DNA from: an uncultured Lachnospiraceae bacterium
GTDB taxonomy: Bacteria; Bacillota; Clostridia; Lachnospirales; Lachnospiraceae
Assembly: GCA_949840805.1 (NCBI GenBank)
Contig: CATKXR010000012.1
Location: 1-64,000, forward strand
Direction: 5' to 3'
Length of the DNA stretch: 64,000 nt
A program made the translations under genes and the position numbers. The notes under the pieces were generated by a model. The model ran no database searches. It saw only the letters and a list, made by a program, of their open reading frames with translations, and was not told where the DNA came from. Each line of letters opens with the position of its first letter. Within the stretch, counting starts at the first letter, position 1. This document shows positions 1 through 9,253 of this stretch, piece by piece.

Positions 1-56
1 CTCCCCCCCATTATACCACATATAGCCATAAATAGCTACAACAAAATCGATAAAAC

Positions 57-347
57 TTGACAAAAAAATGCAGGCTTTATGCGGCCTGCCGGTGTTTTCC
101 TTCTATTCAACTGTCAAACTTCCGGGACATGCATGGAAGGAAACTTCTGCTGACGGCATTAGGGCTGACTTTTTTGTATGCCTGTTCTGATGAGATCCAT
201 CAGCTTTTTGTCCCCGGGCGGGCCGGGATGGTTCAGGATGTCATGATCGATAGTATCGGGCCGGCTGTTGTTACAGGATGTATCGCCTGTTTTAAAAAGT
301 ATCGGAGCCGATTTCGATGTTCGGGCAAATTTTTGTCTTGCAAATAG
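57..347 (+). pseudogene. VanZ-like protein remnant (C-terminal part)
   Basis: The recognisable part is the C-terminal half of a VanZ-like membrane protein: the signature SDEIHQLFVPGRAGMVQDV is followed by a hydrophobic segment. VanZ proteins normally have about 130-170 residues with several membrane helices before this motif. Here the open frame has at most 96 codons from a TTG, and its first 24 residues are Cys/Arg-rich and unlike the family. An internal ATG at 129 would give 72 residues. No good ribosome site precedes either start. I read it as a decayed copy; a frameshifted gene whose 5' end lies before the window is the alternative. The tail overlaps the rpmE promoter. Confidence 0.55.
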
Positions 348-366
348 GACAGCTTTATGATATACT
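338..366 (+). promoter_or_regulatory. Predicted sigma-A promoter of rpmE
   Basis: TTGCAA at 338-343 and TATACT at 361-366 are separated by exactly 17 bases, giving a start near 373 and a leader of about 95 nt before rpmE. Confidence 0.65.
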
Positions 367-466
367 TAACGCGCTGTTTATAAACGTGGAGTGATTTTAA
401 CAGTACGTTTGGGGACTGTTAGATGATCACAGGATTATAGAATGAAAAAGTAAAGAGGTGAAAATC

Positions 467-670
467 ATGAAAGAGGGAATCCATCCGGCTTATTATCAGG
501 CAAAAGTGACCTGCAACTGCGGCAACGAGTTCGTTACCGGCTCCACTAAAAAGGAAATTCACGTGGAGATCTGTTCTAAGTGCCATGCTTTCTATACGGG
601 CCAGCAGAAAACGGCGGCAGCCCGCGGTCGTATCGACAAGTTCAACAGAAAGTACGGTATCAATTCGTAG
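467..670 (+). CDS. rpmE: 50S ribosomal protein L31, zinc-binding type
   Basis: A 67-residue large-subunit ribosomal protein. It matches L31 throughout (KEGIHPAYY at the N-terminus, FYTGQQ near the C-terminus) and keeps the zinc ligands of the C+ form: the CNC pair near residues 16-18 and CSKC near 37-40. A GTG lies in frame at 458, but the ATG at 467 sits 6 nt after AGAGGTG and gives the canonical N-terminus, so I use 467. It stands first in a conserved clostridial neighbourhood with DUF1385, prmC and prfA. C+ L31 can act as a zinc store; no Zur-like operator was recognised upstream. Confidence 0.95.
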   Translation: MKEGIHPAYYQAKVTCNCGNEFVTGSTKKEIHVEICSKCHAFYTGQQKTAAARGRIDKFNRKYGINS

Positions 671-730
671 GAGACTGGAACAGCAGAGCTGTTTTGTGAC
701 AGTTGTCAGGGACAATCGAGAGCGCGAGGT

Positions 731-776
731 AAGGTTGAGACGTAAGTGGCGACACTTTGGCTCAACCTTATTTTAT
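731..776 (+). terminator. Hairpin between rpmE and DUF1385 gene
   Basis: AAGGTTGAG (731-739) pairs with CTCAACCTT (761-769), with a nested AAGTG/CACTT stem in the loop, followed by an AT-rich tail ATTTTAT. It is probably a leaky terminator that lowers expression of the downstream genes relative to rpmE. Confidence 0.5.
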
Positions 777-792
777 AGAAGGGAGTTTTTCT

Positions 793-1761
793 ATGAAATA
801 TTCCGGAATTGGCGGACAGGCGGTTATAGAAGGAATTATGATGAAAAATAAGTCCGATTATGCCACGGCGGTGCGCAAGCCGGACGGGGAGATCGAAATT
901 CAAAAGGGTGAGTATGTCAGTATGACAGAGAAGGTAAAGCTGTGCGCTATGCCTTTTATCCGAGGGATATTCAGTTTTGTTGATTCTATGGTACTTGGGA
1001 TGCGGACCTTGAGTTTTTCGGCGGGTTTTTTTGAAGATGATGAAGATTCGGAACCTGGGCGGTTTGAGATGTGGCTGGATAAGATGTTTGGAGAAAAGGT
1101 GGAAAAGGTGCTGATGGCTTTTGTAATGGTATTTTCCGTCATTATGGCCATTGGTATTTTTATGGTGCTGCCCCTTTTGATTGCCAATGTATTTCGGCAA
1201 TTTATCTCATCTGCTATGGCGATGGCAGTGCTGGAGGGATGTATCCGGATTGGGATTTTTGTGGCGTATATTAAGCTGATCTCACGTATGGAGGATATCA
1301 GGCGTACTTTTATGTATCATGGGGCGGAGCATAAGTGCATTAATTGCATTGAGCATGGGATGACACTGACGGTGGATCATGTGCGGCAGAGTTCCAAACA
1401 GCACAAGCGTTGCGGAACCAGCTTTTTGATTATCGTGATGATTATCAGCATCTTATTTTTTATGATAATCAGGGTGGAGACTGTGTGGCTGAGAATCTTA
1501 AGCCGGATCGTACTGGTGCCGGTCATTGCAGGAGTGTCTTATGAATTTTTAAGATTGGCAGGACGGAGTGATTCTGCAATAGTAAACATTTTAAGCAAAC
1601 CGGGAATGTGGATGCAGAATTTGACTACTGCCGAGCCGGATGACAGCATGATTGAGGTGGCCATTGCAGCGGTGAACGCAGTCTTTGACTGGAAGGCATA
1701 TCTCAGGGAAAATTTTCCTGAGACAGAGATTCCGAATGGGGACAAGGAGATGGCGGTATGA
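793..1761 (+). CDS. DUF1385 family membrane protein (YqhQ-like)
   Basis: A 322-residue protein of the DUF1385 family, often annotated as a predicted metal-dependent enzyme; its biochemical role is not established. The family N-terminus GGQAVIEGIMMK, the central MYHGAEHKCI segment and the HKRCGTSFL motif are all present. Hydrophobic stretches lie near residues 105-135, 145-165 and 220-260. The frame is open upstream, but the ATG at 793 follows GGGAG and matches the family start. Its stop overlaps the prmC start by 4 nt (ATGA), so the two are translationally coupled. The same order is common in Firmicutes next to rpmE and prfA. Confidence 0.88.
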   Translation: MKYSGIGGQAVIEGIMMKNKSDYATAVRKPDGEIEIQKGEYVSMTEKVKLCAMPFIRGIFSFVDSMVLGMRTLSFSAGFFEDDEDSEPGRFEMWLDKMFGEKVEKVLMAFVMVFSVIMAIGIFMVLPLLIANVFRQFISSAMAMAVLEGCIRIGIFVAYIKLISRMEDIRRTFMYHGAEHKCINCIEHGMTLTVDHVRQSSKQHKRCGTSFLIIVMIISILFFMIIRVETVWLRILSRIVLVPVIAGVSYEFLRLAGRSDSAIVNILSKPGMWMQNLTTAEPDDSMIEVAIAAVNAVFDWKAYLRENFPETEIPNGDKEMAV

Positions 1762-2717
1762 CGTTATTTCGGTTGCTGACAGAAGGGATTCGTTTGCTGG
1801 AACAGGCAGGCAGCCCGGATTCGAAGCAGGATGCACAGCAACTTTTGCTCGCCGCCTTTCATCTCGATATGGTACATTTTTTGCTGCACAGGATGGAGGA
1901 ACTGGAGGAAAACAGCAAAAACCAGTCATCCATAAGACTTTACAGGGATATGATCGGGCAAAGAAGGAAAAGACGTCCTTTGCAGCAGATATTGGGGCGG
2001 CAGGAATTTATGGGTATGGAATTTTTGGTAAATCGTCATGTGCTGATTCCCAGGCAGGATACGGAATCGCTGGTAGAAAAGGTGCTGGAGGATTTGAAAA
2101 ATGAGGGGAACGGAACTGGGCAGGGAGATAACAGAAAACAGGTTCAGGAAGGAAACCGGCAGAAGTCGCTTCTGGATCTGTGTACCGGTTCCGGCTGTAT
2201 CGCCATCAGCCTTGCGGCCAGGGGAAATTTCGGAAGGATAGCGGTTACGGATATTTCAAAAGAAGCGTTGAAGGTGGCAGAGCAGAATGCAGACCGGCTT
2301 CTTTCGGATTGGAGGGCGACAGGCGATATTAAGTTCTTTTGCGGAGATCTTTTTCATGCTTTGCCGGAGAACGGAGAAAAATATGATGTCATCACTTCAA
2401 ACCCTCCTTATATTCCTACGGATGTCATTAAAACTTTAGAACCGGAGGTTCGGGACTATGAACCGCTGGATGCTTTGGATGGCGCGGCGGACGGACTGTA
2501 TTTTTATAAGAGGATCGCAGAGGAGGCGGCAGGATATTTGAATCCAGGGGGAGGCATCTATCTGGAGATCGGCTATGACCAGGGGGAGGCGGTAAGCGGT
2601 CTTATGGAGGCGGCGGGATATAAAAATGTCCAGGTGTATAAAGATCTGCCGGGGCATGACCGGGTAGTTTTTGCCCGAAGGGATTTTTGTGAAAGTGGTG
2701 TATATGAGCAGTTATAA
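1758..2717 (+). CDS. prmC: Peptide chain release factor N5-glutamine methyltransferase
   Basis: PrmC (HemK) methylates the Gln of the GGQ motif of release factors using SAM. The N-terminal helical release-factor-binding part covers roughly residues 1-95. The Rossmann SAM-binding motif [12 protein letters not shown] lies near 139-150, and the catalytic NPPYIP motif starts at 215. A poorly conserved, Gly/Asn/Gln-rich insert at about 115-135 lengthens the protein to 319 residues, somewhat more than the usual 280-290. It overlaps the preceding DUF1385 gene and stops 17 nt before prfA, whose product is its substrate. Confidence 0.95.
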   Translation: MTLFRLLTEGIRLLEQAGSPDSKQDAQQLLLAAFHLDMVHFLLHRMEELEENSKNQSSIRLYRDMIGQRRKRRPLQQILGRQEFMGMEFLVNRHVLIPRQDTESLVEKVLEDLKNEGNGTGQGDNRKQVQEGNRQKSLLDLCTGSGCIAISLAARGNFGRIAVTDISKEALKVAEQNADRLLSDWRATGDIKFFCGDLFHALPENGEKYDVITSNPPYIPTDVIKTLEPEVRDYEPLDALDGAADGLYFYKRIAEEAAGYLNPGGGIYLEIGYDQGEAVSGLMEAAGYKNVQVYKDLPGHDRVVFARRDFCESGVYEQL

Positions 2718-2734
2718 GAACCAGGAGGAAAATC

Positions 2735-3811
2735 ATGTTTGACCGATTAGATGATATGCTGATCCATTATGAGGAGATTATGCAGGAATTAAACGAGCCT
2801 GGGGTGGCGGATGATCAGAAGCGTTTCCGCAGTCTGATGAAGGAGCAGTCAGACTTAACGCCGGTAGTGGAAACTTATCAGGCATACAAACAGGCAAAGA
2901 GGGATATTGAGGACAGCCGGGCTCTTTTGGAAGAGGAGAGCGATGAGGAAATGCGGGAGTTGGCAAAAGAGGAGCTGTCAGATGCCAAAAAGCGTGTGGA
3001 GAAGCTGGAACAGGAATTGAAGATCCTGCTTTTGCCTAAGGATCCGAATGATGACAAGAATATTATTTTGGAAATCCGGGCAGGCGCCGGAGGTGACGAG
3101 GCAGCATTATTTGCATCCGAATTGTACCGGATGTATGTAAATTATGCGGAGAGCCGGCGGTGGAAAGTGGAGCTGGTAAGCCTGAATGAGAACGGGATCG
3201 GCGGGTTTAAAGAGGTGGTTGCCATGATCATCGGCAAGGGGGCTTATTCTCTGATGAAGTATGAGAGCGGTGTCCATCGGGTTCAGAGGGTGCCGGAGAC
3301 AGAGTCCGGGGGCAGGATCCATACGTCTACGGCTACGGTGGCAGTGATGCCGGAGGCAGAGGATGTGGATGTGCAGATTGATATGAATGACTGCCGGATT
3401 GATGTGATGCGTGCGTCCGGTAACGGAGGGCAGTGTGTCAATACTACGGATTCGGCAGTGCGCCTGACCCATATTCCCACAGGGATTGTCATATACAGCC
3501 AGACGGAAAAATCCCAGCTTCAGAATAAAGAAAAAGCATTTCGCCTGCTGCGCTCCAAGCTGTATGATATTGAGATGGAGAAGAAGATGAGCGCTGAGGC
3601 GGAGCAAAGGCGCAGTCAGATCGGAACCGGGGACAGGTCGGAGAAGATCCGCACGTACAACTTTCCCCAGGGCCGGGTTACGGAACATCGGATTAAGCTG
3701 ACGTTGTATAAAATCGACTCTGTGATGAATGGGGATATACAGGAATTGCTGGACGGTTTGATTGCGGCAGACCAGGCTATGCGCTTGAGCAGGTTAAATG
3801 AAACGGCTTAA
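2735..3811 (+). CDS. prfA: Peptide chain release factor 1
   Basis: RF1 recognises UAA and UAG and triggers peptide release. The protein has the standard length (358 residues). The stop-codon recognition tripeptide PET is at 187-189, the form found in Firmicutes RF1 where E. coli has PAT. The catalytic GGQ is at 231-233 within [14 protein letters not shown]. An AGGAGG site precedes the ATG. It is paired with prmC, which modifies the GGQ glutamine. A terminator follows, so this is probably the end of the rpmE-prfA unit. Confidence 0.97.
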   Translation: MFDRLDDMLIHYEEIMQELNEPGVADDQKRFRSLMKEQSDLTPVVETYQAYKQAKRDIEDSRALLEEESDEEMRELAKEELSDAKKRVEKLEQELKILLLPKDPNDDKNIILEIRAGAGGDEAALFASELYRMYVNYAESRRWKVELVSLNENGIGGFKEVVAMIIGKGAYSLMKYESGVHRVQRVPETESGGRIHTSTATVAVMPEAEDVDVQIDMNDCRIDVMRASGNGGQCVNTTDSAVRLTHIPTGIVIYSQTEKSQLQNKEKAFRLLRSKLYDIEMEKKMSAEAEQRRSQIGTGDRSEKIRTYNFPQGRVTEHRIKLTLYKIDSVMNGDIQELLDGLIAADQAMRLSRLNETA

Positions 3812-3874
3812 AAACCCTGATTTTATGCGGATTTCCGGGGTTTTAGGGATCTGACAGAAATGGATAAATGAATG

Positions 3875-3920
3875 AAAAATCGGCTTGTTTTTCAGGAAAA
3901 TGAGCCGGTTTTTTCTTTTT
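3875..3920 (+). terminator. Intrinsic terminator after prfA
   Basis: CGGCT (3881-3885) pairs with AGCCG (3903-3907); the stem is extended inward by a T-run/A-run pair and outward by A/T pairs, and a T-rich tail follows. A smaller AAAACCC/GGGTTTT stem lies just after the stop codon at 3811-3844. Confidence 0.75.
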
Positions 3921-4126
3921 GTCTGGTTATAGCTCATCTCACAGCCCTGATTTACCCCCATAGATGTATGTATAGCCAGTGTTTGATTAAATTCGGTTGC
4001 GTGGATGTATGCATAGCGTGTATAATGATGGATAGTAATACTGTAATGGTATAATAGTATTAGGGAAAGATACGTTTCATATTTAATTTCGATCCCCGTA
4101 TTTGTTTTGTTCATGAGGTGAGTACT
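3921..4126 (+). promoter_or_regulatory. Leader region of the accessory insert with TATAAT boxes
   Basis: The 315-nt gap between prfA and the GIY-YIG gene holds the prfA terminator and this AT-rich stretch. It contains an extended -10 (TGG then TATAAT at 4050-4055) and a second TATAAT at 4021-4026, which has a weak -35 TTGCGT 18 nt upstream. Either could transcribe the accessory pair independently of the prfA operon. I see no convincing coding sequence here. Confidence 0.45.
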
Positions 4127-4588
4127 ATGCGAAAGATAACAATCGATTGGTCTTACCCTATGGATATCGATAATATCCTGAATGATACACGTATGAGCGA
4201 TATCGGTATCTATTATATCACCCGTAATTTTGGGGGTAAGATATCAGACCTTTATATTGGAAAGACCATATACAGCTACAAGAGCCGATTAGAGAGCCAT
4301 TGGTGGAATTGGCTGGATCATTACCGGGGTAAGAAGTACGTCAGATTGGGTACAATAGTCAAGCCGAAATATCTATCAGCCGAGAACCTCAAACAGCTTA
4401 TCAATGACACAGAAACAACACTGATATTTTGCTGTAGAAATCAGTTGATACATAATACTATGTGTATGAATAGCTGTAGTCCATCTCAAAGACTCCATAT
4501 TTTCAACACTGGTCGGAGGGGTAATATTCCTGCCGAGGTCTATATTCCTGATGATGAGTGGAGTGGGAATATGAATGTGGTAAGATAA
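4127..4588 (+). CDS. GIY-YIG domain protein, function unknown
   Basis: A 153-residue protein with a GIY-YIG nuclease-like fold. GIYYI is at 27-31, LYIGKT at 42-47, Arg at 54 in KSRLESH, Glu at 96 in DTETTLI, and the family's late Asn at 110. These cover the positions that form the catalytic site of the family (the two Tyr, Arg, Glu). The start is the ATG at 4127 after GAGGTGAG; an in-frame GTG at 4118 is part of that ribosome site. No DNA-binding domain is fused. It precedes an AbiH-like gene by 148 nt in an insert between prfA and the atp operon, so a defence or mobile-element role is plausible but not shown. Confidence 0.7.
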   Translation: MRKITIDWSYPMDIDNILNDTRMSDIGIYYITRNFGGKISDLYIGKTIYSYKSRLESHWWNWLDHYRGKKYVRLGTIVKPKYLSAENLKQLINDTETTLIFCCRNQLIHNTMCMNSCSPSQRLHIFNTGRRGNIPAEVYIPDDEWSGNMNVVR

Positions 4589-4736
4589 AGAATGAAAGCG
4601 AGTTTAAGGAGGTTCTGGAGCGTGTGCTATCTGAGCGCAAAGAAATTTAGTGGCTGGTGTTGTGTGGCCCTGCAGGCGGAGCATGGGCTAAAGACGGCAC
4701 TGAAAATATGTAAACCACAGGGAGGTTTGGTGATTT

Positions 4737-6413
4737 ATGGCAGATAGAAAAACAACGGAACAAATTTGTTCAAATTGCGGTGAAACTTTTATTTACAGGC
4801 TTTCAGAAAAGAAATTTCCTCCGTCATTTTGCCCGTTGTGCCTGAATACTATGAAGAAGGCCAGAGCGCAGGAGGAAGAAGAAAAACGTCAAAAAATTGA
4901 AGACGAACAATGGAGAAAGCAGCAAATTATCAACCACAAAAAGTTTGAAGATAAACTAAAGAATCTGCCCGTAATTGATCTGAAAAACATCCACGTGAAT
5001 AGCCATACACTATATATTATCGGAAACGGGTTTGACCTGATGCATGGAGTGAAATCAAGCTATGGTTCTTTTCGTGATTCACTCGGAAAGAACAGCAGCC
5101 TCCGTTTGCGGCTGGAACTTTATCTTAAATCAGAGGATATTTGGGCTGATTTTGAGAATGCCCTGGGCCATATCAATATGGATATGATGGCAAATCCTAA
5201 CATGGTCGGAGATATGCTGGATTTATCCGGCTTTTTTGATGAAGATGCCGGCGCGGCTGAATATTTCATGGGAATTGAGATGGCGGCAGAGCCGATGCGT
5301 TCAATAGTGGAGGAGCTGGAGAAGCGCTTTGGGAACTGGATTGCCGGGCTTTCTGTCGGGACGGATGACAGGCCGTTAAAAAGCCTGTTCCATGATGATA
5401 AAGTTTTGTGTTTTAACTATACGGAGTTTGTTGAAGACTTGTATGGCGTCGCTGCATCTAACGTATGTTATATACACGGATGCAGAAGAAAAAAGAAGGG
5501 AAAGCCGAGGGAAAAACTGGTATTGGGCCATATGCCGGGCGCGTCGGAAAGCGAGTACGCTTTAATACGAAATCTAAAAAGAAAGAAATCATATCGAAGC
5601 CAGGTGATTGATGCGGCACAGGACCAGGTTTTGGATCTTTTGGCGCGGTTTGATGATGAGCTGACCAAGGACAGCCAAGCCATTATTAAGAATCACAGCA
5701 GCTTTTTTGAGGGCCTTTCCGATATGGAAAATATTGTCGTGATAGGCCATTCTTTATCACCGGTAGACTGGGATTATTTTTTGGAAGTGGCAAAGAATGC
5801 GCCAGACGCGAAGTGGTATTTTGGATGCCATGGAATTTATGATTGCGAGAATATGGAGAAACTGGTTAATATTTTAGGTATCGACTATTCTGTGTTCCGC
5901 ACGGATCTGATTTCGGTTGACCGGTATCCTGAACCGGTAAAAATAATCCCGGCCGGCAGCGGGCAAAAAGTTTTTGAGTCTGCTTCACCAGACAGGCGAT
6001 GGAATGCTAAGTGGTCAGGGAAAAAGCTTGAGATTACAGGAACCGGCAGTTTGCTGAAGAGAATAATGTTTGGCAACATTAAAAGGTGCGTTTTTAGCCC
6101 TGACAGTGATATCTTGTTTTTGGTTTTAGATTGTTTGGATGCAGGGATATTGTTTTTCCGTTTCCTTGACGGTGAGTGGATTTATATTGATGAGATGGAG
6201 ACAATCCCCCATCAAAATCTCCTGAACCGCAGATTGAACTACATATATCTGGATTCAAAAAATATAACATTTGTGTACAACAACAAGTTTAGGGTATATT
6301 CTCTTGAAACCGGGGCCTTGATTAAGATTCAGGCACAAAAAAACGCAAAGGATAGGAAATATCAGGGGACTGAGATAAGTAATTTATTTTTGAGGCAGAA
6401 TTTGGCAAAATAA
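4737..6413 (+). CDS. AbiH-like abortive-infection protein with zinc ribbon and extra C-terminal domain
   Basis: The core matches the AbiH phage abortive-infection family: IIGNGFDLMHG (94-104), SSYGSF, IWADFE, then FNYT, YIHG, LVLGHMPG and VVIGHSLSPVDWDYF in the expected order. AbiH from Lactococcus blocks phage growth by an unknown mechanism. Here it is flanked by additional parts: a four-Cys zinc ribbon (C11, C14, C32, C35), a charged helix rich in Glu/Lys/Arg at about 38-75, and about 165 C-terminal residues with a beta-rich, propeller-like pattern. The ATG follows GGAGG at 4721-4725. The neighbour is a GIY-YIG protein. AbiH identity is fairly sure; actual phage defence is inference. Confidence 0.75.
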   Translation: MADRKTTEQICSNCGETFIYRLSEKKFPPSFCPLCLNTMKKARAQEEEEKRQKIEDEQWRKQQIINHKKFEDKLKNLPVIDLKNIHVNSHTLYIIGNGFDLMHGVKSSYGSFRDSLGKNSSLRLRLELYLKSEDIWADFENALGHINMDMMANPNMVGDMLDLSGFFDEDAGAAEYFMGIEMAAEPMRSIVEELEKRFGNWIAGLSVGTDDRPLKSLFHDDKVLCFNYTEFVEDLYGVAASNVCYIHGCRRKKKGKPREKLVLGHMPGASESEYALIRNLKRKKSYRSQVIDAAQDQVLDLLARFDDELTKDSQAIIKNHSSFFEGLSDMENIVVIGHSLSPVDWDYFLEVAKNAPDAKWYFGCHGIYDCENMEKLVNILGIDYSVFRTDLISVDRYPEPVKIIPAGSGQKVFESASPDRRWNAKWSGKKLEITGTGSLLKRIMFGNIKRCVFSPDSDILFLVLDCLDAGILFFRFLDGEWIYIDEMETIPHQNLLNRRLNYIYLDSKNITFVYNNKFRVYSLETGALIKIQAQKNAKDRKYQGTEISNLFLRQNLAK

Positions 6414-6514
6414 GTATATTTGCGAGTATAATCAGGAATATCTGGTATAATTGTGTCCCTGGATATGAAGAAAAACGCGGCAAAATATGAAAATGTACTT
6501 TTTTGAATCAAGAA

Positions 6515-6543
6515 TAGACAAATCAAAAAAGATTGGGTATAAT
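6515..6543 (+). promoter_or_regulatory. Predicted sigma-A promoter of the ATP synthase operon
   Basis: TAGACA (6515-6520) and TATAAT (6538-6543) are spaced by 17 bases. The expected start near 6550 argues against the upstream ATG candidates of the first gene and for the GTG at 6580. Confidence 0.65.
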
Positions 6544-6579
6544 AAGGGGTACATGCAAAATGTGGAAAGGGGTGGGGCC

Positions 6580-7014
6580 GTGAGATACAAAAAGAGTGTC
6601 TTCCGCAGCCTGGCTATGGTGACGCAGCTCGGCTTAAGTGTACTGGCTCCGATCCTTTTGTGCATATTCATTGGATACCAGGTGGATTCCCGTTATGGGA
6701 TGAAGACATTGGTTCCATTGCTGATTCTTGGAGTGCTTGCCGGGGGAAAGAGCGCCTGGCATCTGGCAATGAAGACGGTTGAGCAGGAGGACAGGGAAGA
6801 TAAAGCACTTCTGCTGGAACAGCAGGGCCAGACAGAGAGGACGGGAAGCAGTAGGCCAAAGCAGCCAAGCCGGATCCGTAAAAACGGGTCTGAAGATGTC
6901 GGAACGGGTATGCAAAAGCGGCAGGAAAAGGTTTCCGCCGGCATATCCGGAGGGCAGGATGCCCGAAGCAGTAAACAGCAGGGACGGCAGGGCGCAGAGG
7001 CGGGCAAGGAATAA
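6580..7014 (+). CDS. AtpZ/AtpI-like ATP synthase accessory membrane protein with long basic tail
   Basis: The first gene of the atp operon. Two membrane helices (about residues 8-32 and 40-62) with the GYQVDSRYG loop fit the small AtpZ/AtpI-type proteins associated with F1Fo, thought to help c-ring assembly or Mg2+ supply. I choose GTG 6580 because AAGGGGTGGGG precedes it and the predicted promoter starts just upstream; ATG 6553 is the alternative. The roughly 75-residue C-terminus is low-complexity, rich in Gln, Arg, Lys, Gly and Ser, and unlike the family, which usually ends after the second helix. It lies 26 nt upstream of the next gene. Confidence 0.7.
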   Translation: MRYKKSVFRSLAMVTQLGLSVLAPILLCIFIGYQVDSRYGMKTLVPLLILGVLAGGKSAWHLAMKTVEQEDREDKALLLEQQGQTERTGSSRPKQPSRIRKNGSEDVGTGMQKRQEKVSAGISGGQDARSSKQQGRQGAEAGKE

Positions 7015-7040
7015 GCAGCAGGCAGGGAGGCAGATGAGAT

Positions 7041-7499
7041 ATGGAATTGCTGAGCAAATCTACGAAACGGCTTCTTGTGGAAATGTCTATTGGCATTGTC
7101 TTATATAACCTGCTGTTGGGTGTGCTTGCATGGATTATTCTTCCAGGCACCACATATCCGGTGTTCCCGGTTTTGTGGGGGCTTCTGGCAGGAGCAGTCG
7201 GAGCCATATTGATGCTGATCCATATGGCGGTGACGACGGAACGGGCACTGGAGAGCCAGAATGAGAGCTATGCCAGCAAAACCACGATCATTCAGAGCAT
7301 GATTCGGAAGGTTGTGCTGGTAGCGGCATTGTTTTTCTGCTGGAGAGTGTTCCGGGTGGATCTTCTTGCTGTGGTGGTTGGCATCATGGGCATGAAGGCA
7401 GGCGCATATCTGCAGCCGATGATTCACAAGACATTATCAAAGGAGGACGAGCCGCAGGCTCACGCAGGCGGGGAGGATTCCGGGACGGAAGCACCATAG
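7041..7499 (+). CDS. ATP synthase subunit I-like membrane protein
   Basis: A 152-residue protein with four predicted membrane helices (about 12-34, 41-63, 84-103, 105-125) and a short hydrophilic tail. Position just before atpB and this topology fit the ATP synthase I (AtpI-like) family, assembly factors of the c-ring. The sequence is not strongly conserved, so the family call rests on topology and context. The ATG at 7041 follows a GGGAGG site. Confidence 0.65.
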   Translation: MELLSKSTKRLLVEMSIGIVLYNLLLGVLAWIILPGTTYPVFPVLWGLLAGAVGAILMLIHMAVTTERALESQNESYASKTTIIQSMIRKVVLVAALFFCWRVFRVDLLAVVVGIMGMKAGAYLQPMIHKTLSKEDEPQAHAGGEDSGTEAP

Positions 7500-7628
7500 G
7501 GGGATACAAAGGGCAGAATTGGATGGCCTTGTATGTCCAGGACAGCCTGCCCGGCCGGAGATAAACGTTTTTACAAATGTTGTCTGAAGCAGGAAGGCTG
7601 AGATTTTTAAGGAAAGGAGGAGAAGAAT

Positions 7629-8330
7629 ATGGGAATGCTGATTGCTCATGAGCCTGACTTTATGATACATGGCGTTTTAAAATACCGGATGTTTGGCCAG
7701 GATTTTTGGATTACAACCAGCACTATAAGCATGTTTATCGTCACCATTATAATTTTGCTGGTGGCAGTGCTTGCTAACCGGGCGCTTAAAAAGGCCGGTG
7801 ATGTTCCGGGAACATTCCAGAATGCCCTGGAGTATGCTTATGAGATGCTGCAGAAGATGGCGGAAGGTATTTTGGCAGGGAATGCAAAGCGGTTTGTGAA
7901 TTATATCGGGACGATATTCCTGTTTATTCTGTTTTGTAACCTGAGCGGTCTTTTGGGACTGCGGGCGCCGACTGCCGATTATGGCGTGACGTTTTTGCTG
8001 GGAATGTTTACATTCTTTATCGTTAACTATCAGGGAATAAAGAATCGTAAGCTCCGGCATTTTACAAGCCTTTTTGAGCCGACGCCGATTTTGTTTCCGA
8101 TCAATCTGATCGGAGAGCTTGCCAATCCGTTGTCCATATCCTTACGTCTGTTTGCCAATTTGCTGTCAGGCGTGATCATTATGGGGTTGTGGTACGGAAT
8201 GATGCCGATTTTTGTCAACATTGGAATTCCGGCGGCGCTTCATGTTTACTGTGACCTGTTTTCCGGCTGTATTCAGACCTATGTGTTCTGTATGTTGACT
8301 ATGGTCTACATCAATGACAAGATGGAGTAG
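7629..8330 (+). CDS. atpB: ATP synthase Fo subunit a
   Basis: Subunit a forms the ion half-channels against the c-ring. The 233-residue protein has the standard helical layout and the essential arginine at 173 in NPLSISLRLFANLLSG. The preceding NLIGELANP segment is also typical. The ATG follows AGGAGGAG. A leader of about 130 nt separates it from the AtpI-like gene. The ion used is predicted from the c subunit (next gene) to be Na+. Confidence 0.96.
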   Translation: MGMLIAHEPDFMIHGVLKYRMFGQDFWITTSTISMFIVTIIILLVAVLANRALKKAGDVPGTFQNALEYAYEMLQKMAEGILAGNAKRFVNYIGTIFLFILFCNLSGLLGLRAPTADYGVTFLLGMFTFFIVNYQGIKNRKLRHFTSLFEPTPILFPINLIGELANPLSISLRLFANLLSGVIIMGLWYGMMPIFVNIGIPAALHVYCDLFSGCIQTYVFCMLTMVYINDKME

Positions 8331-8381
8331 CGTGCATATGCACTGCGGACGCCGGGACAGCCCGGTAGTTGAATTTGTTGA

Positions 8382-8681
<300 letters not shown>

Positions 8682-8719
8682 AGACCAGGAGGGAATAGTG
8701 ACGAAAGGAGGCTTGGGAT

Positions 8720-9253
8720 TTGTACACAATGACAGGTTTGGACAGACTGATAGGATTTGATCCGCAGTTGTTGCATGATTCGGTGCTGACCGGTATCAAT
8801 ATCTTCATATTGTTCTTTTTCTTATCCTACCTGCTCTTTAATCCGGTACGCGATGTGTTGGAAAAGCGTAAGCAGAAAATCGCCCAGGAGCTTGCTACGG
8901 CTGCCGGCGATATGGCCAGTGCAAGCGCTTTGAAGGAAGAGTATGAGGCAAAGCTTAAGAATGTGAACAGGGAAGCGGAGGACATTCTGGAAGCGGCAAG
9001 GAAGAAGGCAAAGACCCGGGAGAATGAAATCTTAGACGAGGCCAGGGCGGAGGCGTCCCGCATCGTTGAGAGAGCCAATCGGGAGATTGAGCTGGAGAAG
9101 AAGAAAGCCATTGATGACCTGAAGCAGGATGTGGTGAACATTGCCTCGCTGATGGCGCAGAAGGCAGTGGGCAATTCCATCGATATCGTGATTCAGAATG
9201 CCTTGATTGACGAGACTTTGAAAGAAATGGGTGAGAGCACATGGCAAAGCTAG
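8720..9253 (+). CDS. atpF: ATP synthase Fo subunit b
   Basis: The peripheral-stalk subunit: one membrane helix at about 25-43, the conserved FNPVRDVLEKRKQKI junction, then a long charged coiled coil to the C-terminus (177 residues). The TTG at 8720 lies 8 nt after AAAGGAGG, better spaced than the ATG at 8729, so I take TTG. The 3' end overlaps atpH by 13 nt, which implies coupling of the two stalk subunits. Confidence 0.94.
   Translation: MYTMTGLDRLIGFDPQLLHDSVLTGINIFILFFFLSYLLFNPVRDVLEKRKQKIAQELATAAGDMASASALKEEYEAKLKNVNREAEDILEAARKKAKTRENEILDEARAEASRIVERANREIELEKKKAIDDLKQDVVNIASLMAQKAVGNSIDIVIQNALIDETLKEMGESTWQS

Noticed and set aside
6427-6451. Two TATAAT boxes just after the AbiH gene as alternative atp promoters
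   Set aside because: Neither has a usable -35 at 16-18 nt, whereas the box at 6538 has TAGACA at 17 nt.
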